The notes under the pieces: model-generated
Told to the model about the DNA's origin: nothing
Seen by the model: only the letters and a program-made list of their open reading frames with translations
The model's database searches: none
Part shown: in pieces, positions 16,528-23,468 of the stretch
Layout of the letters: each line of letters starts with the position of its first letter
Numbering within the stretch: position 1 is the stretch's first letter
Assembly (NCBI GenBank): GCA_944377325.1
Contig: CALWEP010000127.1
Location: 1 to 36,572, forward strand
Length of the DNA stretch: 36,572 nt
Source of the DNA: an uncultured Lachnospiraceae bacterium
Lineage (GTDB): Bacteria > Bacillota > Clostridia > Lachnospirales > Lachnospiraceae
Reading direction: 5' to 3'
Program-made: the position numbers and the translations under genes

Positions 16528-17217
16528 ATGGAGACGCTGCCGCAGTTCCGGGAACGGACAGAACGCTTTATTTTTACCAGTCTTCCTCCGGCCGGCTGCA
16601 TGGAAACATCCGGCGGTCTGAGAGATAAAGTGGGAGAGGACGGCCGGATGAAGCCGTTTGAGGGAAATACGGTGATCTATGAGCTGCCGGAAACGGTCAG
16701 AGAAAGGATCGCCCGGATACAGGAACGGCTTTATGCGGAGGCAAAGGAGGTTCTGGGTGAACGGATTATTCCCGAATCTTTTCATATTACTCTTCACGAT
16801 CTGGAGAGCGGACCGCCGTCCCCCATGCTGGAGGAGGCTGTACTCAGGACGGAACAGAGAGCCAGGCTCTGTGCGGAGCAGCTGGCCGGAAGCCAGGCGC
16901 CCATCCGAATCCGCTCCACAGTCCTGTTTAATATGGTGAATACCAGCATGGTACTGGGATTTGAGCCGGAGGAGGAAGAGGACTGCCGGATTCTGATGGA
17001 AGGATATGAACGGTTTCAGGAGATCATACCACTGTCCTATGCCCTCACTCCTCATGTGACGGTCGCCTATTTCCGGCCGGGAATCATTTTTCCCCATCAG
17101 ATCGACGGCCTGAGGCGGGCGGCGGAATGGGTGAACAAGGAGGAGCCGATCCGGGCGGAGCTTACGGGAGATATGCTGAGATATCGACGGTTTCGCCATA
17201 TGAACTGCTATTTTTAA
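16528..17217 (+). CDS. 2H phosphoesterase superfamily protein
   Basis: A 229-residue protein with the two HxT motifs of the 2H (LigT/cyclic phosphodiesterase) superfamily: FHITL (His86, Thr88) and HVTVAYF (His176, Thr178). Known members open 2',3'-cyclic phosphates, ligate or cleave 2'-5' bonds, or convert ADP-ribose 1'',2''-cyclic phosphate to the 1''-phosphate. Next to an ADP-ribosylglycohydrolase, the last activity is attractive but not shown. ATG 16528 is chosen for the G-rich site 8 bases upstream; an in-frame ATG at 16513 touches its AGGAGG too closely. It begins 2 bases after the preceding stop, so the pair is almost certainly co-translated. Confidence 0.82.
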   Translation: METLPQFRERTERFIFTSLPPAGCMETSGGLRDKVGEDGRMKPFEGNTVIYELPETVRERIARIQERLYAEAKEVLGERIIPESFHITLHDLESGPPSPMLEEAVLRTEQRARLCAEQLAGSQAPIRIRSTVLFNMVNTSMVLGFEPEEEEDCRILMEGYERFQEIIPLSYALTPHVTVAYFRPGIIFPHQIDGLRRAAEWVNKEEPIRAELTGDMLRYRRFRHMNCYF

Positions 17218-17243
17218 AATCTGAATGAAAGGGGGCGAAAAGG

Positions 17244-17675
17244 ATGGAGGAGGACCTGAGCCGTTTTTTGGAGGCGCAGAAGCACAGCTATGGGACGGCC
17301 CTGGAGGAGATCAGGGAAGGAAAAAAGACCAGCCACTGGATGTGGTACATTTTTCCCCAGATCCAAGGGCTGGGAATCAGCAGCACCGCCCGGTATTATG
17401 CCATTCAGAATCTGGATGAGGCGAAGGCATATCTGAAGGATCCGGTTTTGGGAAGAAGGCTTGAGGAGATCTGTCAGGCCCTTCTGGAGCTGGAGAGCAA
17501 TGATGCATTTGAAATATTCGGTTCTCCGGACTGTATGAAGCTGCGGTCGTCCATGACTCTCTTTGCCGCGGCGGCAGAAAAGGGATGGCTGTTTGAACGT
17601 GTGCTGGAGAAATTTTTTCATGGGGAGAGGGATAAAAGAACAGAGACCATTCTTCAGAGTCAGAGAAAAAAATAA
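17244..17675 (+). CDS. DUF1810 family protein
   Basis: 143 residues with the hallmark of DUF1810: FLEAQKHSYGTALEEIREGKK at the N-terminus, the invariant-looking SHWMWYIFPQIQGLG (30-44), STARYYAI, then DAFEIFGSPDCMKLRSSMTLF and a C-terminal helix (EKFFHGERD). It is a small cytosolic protein with no established biochemical role that I can name. It is the last gene of the locus, 26 bases after the 2H gene and just before a terminator. Its tryptophan/aromatic core motif suggests a ligand pocket; a nucleotide or ADP-ribose ligand is a guess from context. Confidence 0.88.
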   Translation: MEEDLSRFLEAQKHSYGTALEEIREGKKTSHWMWYIFPQIQGLGISSTARYYAIQNLDEAKAYLKDPVLGRRLEEICQALLELESNDAFEIFGSPDCMKLRSSMTLFAAAAEKGWLFERVLEKFFHGERDKRTETILQSQRKK

Positions 17676-17694
17676 CGAAATCTTAACAGATTGT

Positions 17695-17731
17695 AAAAAA
17701 CCAGTCAGAATATATTCAGGCTGGTTTTTTA
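17695..17731 (+). terminator. Rho-independent terminator ending the chaperone/AAA+/ADP-ribose locus
   Basis: An 11-bp stem (17696-17706 with 17719-17729) encloses a 12-base loop; an A run precedes and a T run ends it. It marks the 3' limit of the locus. Confidence 0.8.
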
Positions 17732-17816
17732 TTATGGAAACAAAGCAAAGGGATAGGCTTTTGGTTCTGTGCACGGAAGGAAACCAGTAGGCAAAAGAAA
17801 ATAAGGGGAGAAAAAA

Positions 17817-19115
17817 ATGATAGCATTAGTTGGTTTTATCATGATTGCGGTGATAGTATTTCTTCTTCTGAAAGGAAAAATGTCTCCGATCGTTGTGCTG
17901 ACGGTAGTTCCTACCGTAGCTGCGCTGATTTTAGGATTCGGACCGCTGGAGGTGGCGGGATATATCAAGGACGGAATCGGGACCACCACCAGCAACGGTA
18001 TTCTGTTTATCTTTTCTGTTATTTATTTCGGCGTTATGTCAGATACGGGAATGTTTGACGTAATCGTGAATTTCCTGGTAAAACGTGCGGGAAACAGCGT
18101 GATCGCGGTGACAGTGGCTACAGCGATTATCGCTACCATCGCTCATTTGGACGGAACTACGGCAACTACGGTTCTGATTACCATTCCGGCTTTGTATCCG
18201 GTGTACAAGAGAATGAACATCGATACGAAGATCCTGCTCTGCCTGACGGGAGCCTGTATGGGAGTAATGAATCTGCTTCCCTGGGGCGGTCCTGTGGCAA
18301 GAGCGGCAACGGTGCTGGCTATGGATGCCAATGAGCTTTGGCATATGCTGATTCCGATACAGATCGCCGGTCTGGTGGCCAATATAGCTCTGGCTGTGCT
18401 TCTGGGAATGCTGGCAGTCAAACAGGGAGCGGGAGCAGGAAAAGGAATTGCTGTGGAAAGTGATGAGAAGAAGAAGGAGGAAGAGGACGCGCTGAGACGT
18501 CCCAAGCTTCTGATCTTTAACCTGATCCTTACGGTGCTGCTTATCGCCGTTCTTTCCGTAGGCATTGTTACCAGCTACGTAGCGTTCCTGGTTGCTCTGT
18601 GCCTGGCTCTTGCAGTGAACTATCCGGACCAGAAAGTGCAGGACAAGCTGGTAAAAAAACATGCCCCTGCGGCTCTGATCATCTCCGCAACCCTGTTCAG
18701 TGCAGGCGCCATGGTGGGGATTTTTGACGGAACCGGAATGCTCACGGAGATGGCTACTGCGATTATGGGCATTATTCCGGACTTCCTGGGACAGTTTATT
18801 CACATTATTTTCGGTATTCTGGCTCTTCCTCTGGGGCTTTGCATCGGAACCGACGCATATTTTTACGGCATCATGCCGCTGGTTATGCAGGTTGGAGAGA
18901 CCTACGGAGTTGCCTCTCTGAATACGGCCATTACCATGGTAATCGGAAAGAACCTGGCTCTGATGGTAAGCCCCTTGGTTCCGGCTACTTTCCTGGCCAT
19001 CGGTCTGACCAATACGGAGCTGAAGGATCACATGAAATTCAGCATTCCTCCTTACTGGGTTGTCAGTATTCTTATGCTGATTTTTGCGGTAGTGATCGGT
19101 GTGGTAGCTATCTGA
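17817..19115 (+). CDS. CitMHS family citrate-metal:proton symporter
   Basis: 432 residues with about twelve hydrophobic helices, an inner-membrane carrier of the CitMHS family, which in Bacillus imports citrate complexed to Mg2+ or Ca2+/other divalent ions. Recognised features are VIYFGVMSDTGMFD, the AHLDGTTATTVLITIPAL block and LLPWGGPVARAATV, with a charged cytoplasmic loop (about 210-225, ESDEKKKEEED) in the middle and a symmetric second half containing GIFDGTGML and GTDAYFYGIMPL. A GGGGAG site precedes ATG 17817. Directly downstream genes encode a two-component system, the usual arrangement for induced citrate uptake. The metal preference cannot be read from the sequence. Confidence 0.9.
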   Translation: MIALVGFIMIAVIVFLLLKGKMSPIVVLTVVPTVAALILGFGPLEVAGYIKDGIGTTTSNGILFIFSVIYFGVMSDTGMFDVIVNFLVKRAGNSVIAVTVATAIIATIAHLDGTTATTVLITIPALYPVYKRMNIDTKILLCLTGACMGVMNLLPWGGPVARAATVLAMDANELWHMLIPIQIAGLVANIALAVLLGMLAVKQGAGAGKGIAVESDEKKKEEEDALRRPKLLIFNLILTVLLIAVLSVGIVTSYVAFLVALCLALAVNYPDQKVQDKLVKKHAPAALIISATLFSAGAMVGIFDGTGMLTEMATAIMGIIPDFLGQFIHIIFGILALPLGLCIGTDAYFYGIMPLVMQVGETYGVASLNTAITMVIGKNLALMVSPLVPATFLAIGLTNTELKDHMKFSIPPYWVVSILMLIFAVVIGVVAI

Positions 19116-19138
19116 TTCCGGTAAAAAAGGTACATATA

Positions 19139-19178
19139 AGATATGGGAAACAGTCCGGCTGTTTCTCATATCTTTTTA
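19139..19178 (+). terminator. Rho-independent terminator after the CitMHS gene
   Basis: A 15-bp stem with one G-U pair (19139-19153 with 19159-19173), five-base loop TCCGG, then a short T run. It separates the transporter from the two-component genes. Confidence 0.85.
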
Positions 19179-19208
19179 GTATTTCCGAAAGAGGAAATGA
19201 ACGGATCG

Positions 19209-19237
19209 TTGCGTTTATGAGGGGAAAAAGCTATAAT
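19209..19237 (+). promoter_or_regulatory. Sigma-A promoter of the two-component operon
   Basis: TTGCGT (19209-19214) and a perfect TATAAT (19232-19237) are separated by 17 bases, 25 bases before the response regulator start. Confidence 0.6.
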
Positions 19238-19262
19238 GACAGGTAGAAAAAGGGGGTCTGAG

Positions 19263-19952
19263 ATGGCAAACGAGAAAATATTGATTGTGGATGACGAGCT
19301 GACGGTAAGGCTGGCGCTGAAAACAGCGTTCATCAGGGAAGGAATGCAGACGGATGAGGCGTCCTGCGGAAAAGACGGACTGAAGCGCATAGGGGAACAG
19401 ACTTATGATCTGATTGTGCTGGACGTTATGATGCAGGATATGGACGGCTATGCCATTCTCCAGAAACTGCGGGCGGACGGAATTATGACTCCGGTTCTCA
19501 TGCTCAGCGGAAAAAACGAGGAGATGGATCAGGTACTTGGCTTGGGGCTGGGAGCGGACGATTATCTGACAAAACCTTTCCATCTTTCGGTATTGATTCA
19601 GAAGGTAAAAGCTCTGATCCGCAGAAACAGTGTGTACAGCCATCAGCGCCAGAACACGGTGGACGTAGGTCCGTTCAGCTTTGATTTGATGAAGCTGGAG
19701 TGCAGCAAAAACGGAAAACTGCTGAATTTTACTGCTCGGGAACTGGCCCTGTTCCGCTTTTTTATGGAGCATCCCGGTCAGGTATTTACAAAAGAGCAGC
19801 TGTATCGTCAGGTGTGGAATGAGCAGGTGGTGGATGACAATACCATTATGGTTTATATTAAACGGATACGGGAAAAGATTGAGGAGAACGGAAGCCGGCC
19901 GGTGTATCTGAAAACCGTACGGGGAATCGGGTATATTTTCTATGGGCAGTAA
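19263..19952 (+). CDS. OmpR/PhoB-type response regulator
   Basis: 229 residues: a receiver domain (1 to about 120) with acidic pocket DD (10-11), phosphoacceptor Asp54 in IVLDVMMQDMDGY and conserved Lys104 in YLTKPF, then a winged-helix DNA-binding domain (about 130-229) with RELALFRFFMEHPGQVFTKE and YIKRIREKI. ATG 19263 is chosen because an A/G-rich site ending GGGGG lies 7 bases upstream; an earlier in-frame ATG (19236) adds residues atypical of the family. It overlaps the kinase gene by 11 bases. Lying next to a citrate transporter it probably controls carboxylate uptake; no clear direct repeats were found upstream of the transporter. Confidence 0.93.
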   Translation: MANEKILIVDDELTVRLALKTAFIREGMQTDEASCGKDGLKRIGEQTYDLIVLDVMMQDMDGYAILQKLRADGIMTPVLMLSGKNEEMDQVLGLGLGADDYLTKPFHLSVLIQKVKALIRRNSVYSHQRQNTVDVGPFSFDLMKLECSKNGKLLNFTARELALFRFFMEHPGQVFTKEQLYRQVWNEQVVDDNTIMVYIKRIREKIEENGSRPVYLKTVRGIGYIFYGQ

Positions 19953-22122
19953 CAATGTGTTCAGAAAATGGAAGGAATCCATATACGGAGCCAGGGCGGC
20001 TGCGGTAAGCGTCTTTGCCGGACTGGCGGCTACGGGAGTAATTGTCTGTCTTACGATTCGGACGTATTCTGATTATAAGGAAGACTTGATCAGCATGCAG
20101 CAGGAAGAACTGCTTACTATGGCGGAAACGGTGGGGGCCAGTTTGGTGAATTTCATTGATCAGGAGCTGGAGCGGATCGATCTGTATTTTCAGACGGTGG
20201 AGGATCGTCAGGAAATCTGGAATCTAAAGGCGGAAGAACGGGCAGCTTCGGCCTTTTTAGACAGCGGGGACAACCTTTATGTGGCAGTGATTTATTACAA
20301 TGAGGCCGGGAAACGCATTTATCAGCAGGGCTCCATAGAGCCGGAGATTCAGAATGTTTCCCGGGAATATCAGGCGGTAATCTGCGGGAAACACCTGGAT
20401 GCGTCGAAAAAAAGATATGAAATGTATATTTCCCGAAGATTCCGGTGCGGGAGCGGAGAGTACACGGCAGTATACGCCATGGACCTGGGAACCGTATATG
20501 ACCGCATTGTGGAGCCGGTGAAGATCGGAGAAGGAGGGTATTCGGTTGTAAAGGACAGCAGTCTCTCCATCATTATGCATCATGCGCCGGATCAGATTGG
20601 GATGGACGCGGTTTACGACAGAAGCCAGCGATATCCTCAGCTGGATTTGTCCGATCTCTTTTCCTGGATTCATATGCAGCAGGAATATCCGGAAGGGGTA
20701 GGCCTGATCAATTCCTATAAGTGGGACGATGAAGGACCGAATCCGGAACCGCAGAAACGGGTAGTGGCTTATACGACCATACAGCTTCCGGGGGAAAGCT
20801 GGATCGTCAATTCCACCCTTCCCTATGAGGAATTGAACGGTCCTTTGAACCGTATGATTCAGCGGCTGGCAGGGATCAGCGGCTGTTTTCTGCTGATGGT
20901 TGCGGTGTTTGTATACGCAATGACAAAAAGCTCGGTGAGATCCGCCGGTCAGAAAAAGGAAATTGCCTATCTGAAGGAGATCAATGAGGGGATGGAGCTG
21001 CTCTACCGAAAGGAAGAGGAAATTCAACAGTACCAGAGAATGCAGTCCGTGGGGCAGATGAGCAGCCGGATTGCCCATGAATTTAATAATTACCTCACTC
21101 CGGTTATGGTATACGGAGGACTTTTGGAGACGGATGAAACCATTACGGAGGAAAACAAGGAACTGGTCAGGGGAATTCTGGATGCCGCGTCCCAGGCGGC
21201 CAACCTGTCCAGAAAGCTTCTGGATTTCAGCAGGCAGGATACCAGCGCCAGGCTGACAGCCGTTAATTTTACGGAGGAAATAAGTCATGCGGTGCAGATG
21301 ATCCGCCAGCTGGTTCCGGAATCCGTGCGGTTTGAGGTCCAGCTGGATGAGGCTGATTTTTTCGTGAACGGCCGATCCGGAATGGCGGAACAGATTCTGA
21401 TGAATCTCTGCAACAACGCGTTTCACGCCATGGAAGGGAAAGAGGGAACTCTGTCCGTGAGATATCAAACCTCCGCGAAGCCTCCCGAAGGACAGGAGAG
21501 TACAGAGGGAACTTCCTGGGCGCTGCTTTCCGTAAAGGATACCGGGTGCGGAATCAGCAAAGAGGCTCAGAAACAAATTTTTGAGCCGTTTTATACGACG
21601 AAGGGGAGAGGCAAGGGAACCGGTCTGGGACTTTCCGTTATACGGAATATGGTTTCCATGGCAGGAGGCTGCATCTGTTTGGAAAGTGAGCCCGGAAAGG
21701 GAACGGAATTCTCCCTGTATTTTCCGGAAGCGGAAAGAGGGGAACAGCCGGAGCAGAGGCGGAATGAAAAGGGGAAATGCCGTGTGGCCGCAGTGGACGA
21801 CGATCCGGAAATGCTGAGCATGCTGGAGCGCCTGCTTTCAGGGAAAGGGTATCAGGTGAAATGCTGGAGCCACCCGGCGGTGGTTCTGTCCAGACTTCAG
21901 AAAAAAAGGGATCTGTGCGACGTGATTCTTACGGATTACTCCATGCCTTCCATCAACGGACTGGAATTTGCGGAGCTGGTGCGCAAGCTCAATCCCAATA
22001 TCCGTCTGGTGCTGATGAGCGGAAAAGAGGATGAAAAGTTTCACTGGTATCTGAAAAACGGTTTTCTGGACGGCTTCATTTTAAAAACAGATATAGGAGA
22101 GAAAATAGAAGAGGTGCTCTGA
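19942..22122 (+). CDS. Hybrid sensor histidine kinase with extracytoplasmic dCACHE-like sensor and C-terminal receiver
   Basis: 726 residues: TM1 (about 17-39), an extracytoplasmic double-CACHE-type ligand domain (about 45-305, with the typical SLSIIMHHAPDQIGMD segment), TM2 (about 309-329), a coiled linker, HisKA with RIAHEFNNYLTP (His379), a HATPase domain (NLCNNAFHAM, DTGCGIS, GTGLGLS) and a C-terminal receiver (about 616-726) with VDDDPE and phosphoacceptor Asp665 in ILTDYSMPSINGLEF. The HEFNN H-box is the type common in hybrid kinases. The start overlaps the regulator gene by 11 bases. The sensor is expected to bind a small carboxylate or amino acid, in keeping with the transporter upstream. 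Two receivers (this one and the separate regulator) imply a branched or sink phosphotransfer; no Hpt domain is seen here. Confidence 0.93.
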   Translation: MGSNNVFRKWKESIYGARAAAVSVFAGLAATGVIVCLTIRTYSDYKEDLISMQQEELLTMAETVGASLVNFIDQELERIDLYFQTVEDRQEIWNLKAEERAASAFLDSGDNLYVAVIYYNEAGKRIYQQGSIEPEIQNVSREYQAVICGKHLDASKKRYEMYISRRFRCGSGEYTAVYAMDLGTVYDRIVEPVKIGEGGYSVVKDSSLSIIMHHAPDQIGMDAVYDRSQRYPQLDLSDLFSWIHMQQEYPEGVGLINSYKWDDEGPNPEPQKRVVAYTTIQLPGESWIVNSTLPYEELNGPLNRMIQRLAGISGCFLLMVAVFVYAMTKSSVRSAGQKKEIAYLKEINEGMELLYRKEEEIQQYQRMQSVGQMSSRIAHEFNNYLTPVMVYGGLLETDETITEENKELVRGILDAASQAANLSRKLLDFSRQDTSARLTAVNFTEEISHAVQMIRQLVPESVRFEVQLDEADFFVNGRSGMAEQILMNLCNNAFHAMEGKEGTLSVRYQTSAKPPEGQESTEGTSWALLSVKDTGCGISKEAQKQIFEPFYTTKGRGKGTGLGLSVIRNMVSMAGGCICLESEPGKGTEFSLYFPEAERGEQPEQRRNEKGKCRVAAVDDDPEMLSMLERLLSGKGYQVKCWSHPAVVLSRLQKKRDLCDVILTDYSMPSINGLEFAELVRKLNPNIRLVLMSGKEDEKFHWYLKNGFLDGFILKTDIGEKIEEVL

Positions 22123-22128
22123 TGAGAG

Positions 22129-22177
22129 AAGGCAAAACCATTTCCGGCGGCCGGATGGCCGGAGAAGGTTTTGCCTT
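22129..22177. repeat. Long two-part hairpin just after the kinase gene
   Basis: Outer arms AAGGCAAAACC (22129-22139) and GGTTTTGCCTT (22167-22177) are perfectly complementary, and inner arms TCCGGC (22143-22148) and GCCGGA (22158-22163) extend the hairpin. Only three T residues follow, so it may be a terminator with a poor U tract or an RNA-stabilising/processing structure. Confidence 0.6.
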
Positions 22178-22301
22178 TATGAATTCTGCGGCTCTGCCGG
22201 GCAGCCGCACTGAGCCAGCAGGCGCAGACGGGCCATATCCCGGATGAAAACAGATTCCGGAGATGTCATAGATTGAAAAAAGGAGACTTTTCTGTTTTGA
22301 T

Positions 22302-22327
22302 TCCGGGCTTTGAAAAAGCCCGGATTT
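22302..22327 (+). terminator. Second hairpin in the 22123-22460 gap, weak terminator
   Basis: A 9-bp perfect stem (TCCGGGCTT, 22302-22310, with AAGCCCGGA, 22316-22324), loop TGAAA, followed by only TTT. The rest of this 338-base gap has no convincing gene; its 3' end holds the LysR promoter and operator. Confidence 0.4.
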
Positions 22328-22382
22328 AACAGGAAGGTTTCCTTTTCTGCATTGAAAAAAACCGGCGGAAGAAGAGAACGGC

Positions 22383-22430
22383 TGGAAATTTCTCAAGCTG
22401 TATGCTAATATGTAGTTAGTTTAAGCTAAC
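22383..22430 (+). promoter_or_regulatory. Promoter and 16-bp operator of the importer-linked LysR gene (motif copy 1)
   Basis: TGGAAA (22383-22388) and TAATAT (22406-22411) with 17-base spacing form a plausible promoter. The near-palindrome GTTAGTTTAAGCTAAC (22415-22430) follows at once, over the expected start of transcription, the position of a repressor site. The same motif recurs at 23401 and 29485. Confidence 0.6.
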
Positions 22431-22460
22431 TCAAAAACGTATGAAAGGAATCGGGAATGT

Positions 22461-23363
22461 ATGGATATCAAGCAGCTTGAGTTTTTTGTAACGGCCTGCG
22501 ACCACGGAAGCTTATCCAGAGCAGCGGAGTGCATGTATACCTCTCAGCCGAATTTAAGCAAAACAATCCGGACGCTGGAACATGAGCTGGGCAGGCCGCT
22601 CCTTCTGCGGAGCGCGAAAGGGGTGCAGCCTACCGCCTATGGGAAAACGGTTCTGGAACACGCCAGACTGATTTTAAAGAATGCGGCGGCCATATCCAGT
22701 CTGGCCGTTCCGGATGAGCAGGACAGCCTGCGGATTTCTTCCTATCCCAGCAATATGATTTCCCGTCTGCTGGTGGATTTTTATCTGGAGTGGGGAAAGA
22801 ACTACCACATCGAATACCGGGAAGGGTCGGCGGAGGAGATTACGGACCATGTCCATCAGGGAATCTCGGAGATCGGCATCGTATATGTGGCTCAGAAGCA
22901 GGTTCCGACCTTCCGCCACATTTTGTCCCATAAACGTTTGGAATTCGTGTCTCAGGATGTAAAAAAAATCTGCGTCTATGCAGGTCCGAAAAACCCCCTT
23001 TACGGGAGGGAATGGGTGGATTTCTCCGATCTGTCTCAGCTGAAATTTCTCGACGGAGTCCGGGACTTTTTTTCCATGGAGCACCATTTGAACACGGTGA
23101 GCATGGGGGTGATCGATACCAGGCAGCTTCGGCACGCCGCTTATACCAACAGCGACCACTTTATCATCAATCTTCTCATGAACACGGATATCTGCAGCCT
23201 CGGACTGGAATTTATGCATGAGCCTTATGCGAAATATGAGATCAAGCCCCTGGCCATTCAGGGCTGCGAACCTTTTCTGGAGATCGGATATGTGCGGGAT
23301 CCGGAGAGAAACCTGTCGCCTCAGGCCTGCTGGGTGACGGAGCATTTTCAGGATATGCTATAA
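22461..23363 (+). CDS. LysR-family transcriptional regulator of the nik-type importer region
   Basis: 300 residues. The N-terminal winged HTH (1-60) reads MDIKQLEFFVTACDHGSLSR then AAECMYTSQPNLSKTIRTLE, followed by a linker helix and an effector domain from about residue 90 (LRISSYPSNMISRLLVDF...). The start ATG 22461 is preceded by a modest AAAGGAA site. It lies 105 bases upstream of, and in the same direction as, the importer operon. Three copies of a 16-bp dyad, before this gene, before the importer operon and before ahpC, are its likely targets. The co-inducer is unknown; metal-chelate, peptide or thiol status are all possible. Confidence 0.93.
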   Translation: MDIKQLEFFVTACDHGSLSRAAECMYTSQPNLSKTIRTLEHELGRPLLLRSAKGVQPTAYGKTVLEHARLILKNAAAISSLAVPDEQDSLRISSYPSNMISRLLVDFYLEWGKNYHIEYREGSAEEITDHVHQGISEIGIVYVAQKQVPTFRHILSHKRLEFVSQDVKKICVYAGPKNPLYGREWVDFSDLSQLKFLDGVRDFFSMEHHLNTVSMGVIDTRQLRHAAYTNSDHFIINLLMNTDICSLGLEFMHEPYAKYEIKPLAIQGCEPFLEIGYVRDPERNLSPQACWVTEHFQDML

Positions 23364-23400
23364 CGATTTGTTATGGAACTCCATAAAAATTCGGCCAGTA

Positions 23401-23427
23401 GTAAGTTTTGCCTAACTGATATATACT
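23401..23427 (+). promoter_or_regulatory. Operator (motif copy 2) and -10 of the importer operon
   Basis: GTAAGTTTTGCCTAAC (23401-23416) lies immediately upstream of a -10-like TATACT (23422-23427) where a -35 hexamer should be; no consensus -35 is present. This arrangement suits a promoter that depends on, or is blocked by, a bound regulator. Confidence 0.55.
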
Positions 23428-23468
23428 AAAAACCGTCAGTAAAAACGAAACACTGCTGGAGGTAAATT

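Noticed and set aside
4462..17675. Locus as prophage or integrative element
   Set aside because: No integrase, transposase, structural phage gene, tRNA target or flanking direct repeats were found, and base composition looks like that of the neighbours.
20257..21576. 439-codon minus-strand frame opposite the hybrid kinase
   Set aside because: Shadow of the kinase frame; no domain features, no start signals.
22122..22247. Possible 41-residue peptide starting on the kinase stop codon
   Set aside because: Its first half is the compound hairpin at 22129-22177, there is no good ribosome binding site and no recognisable feature, so it is more likely untranslated.
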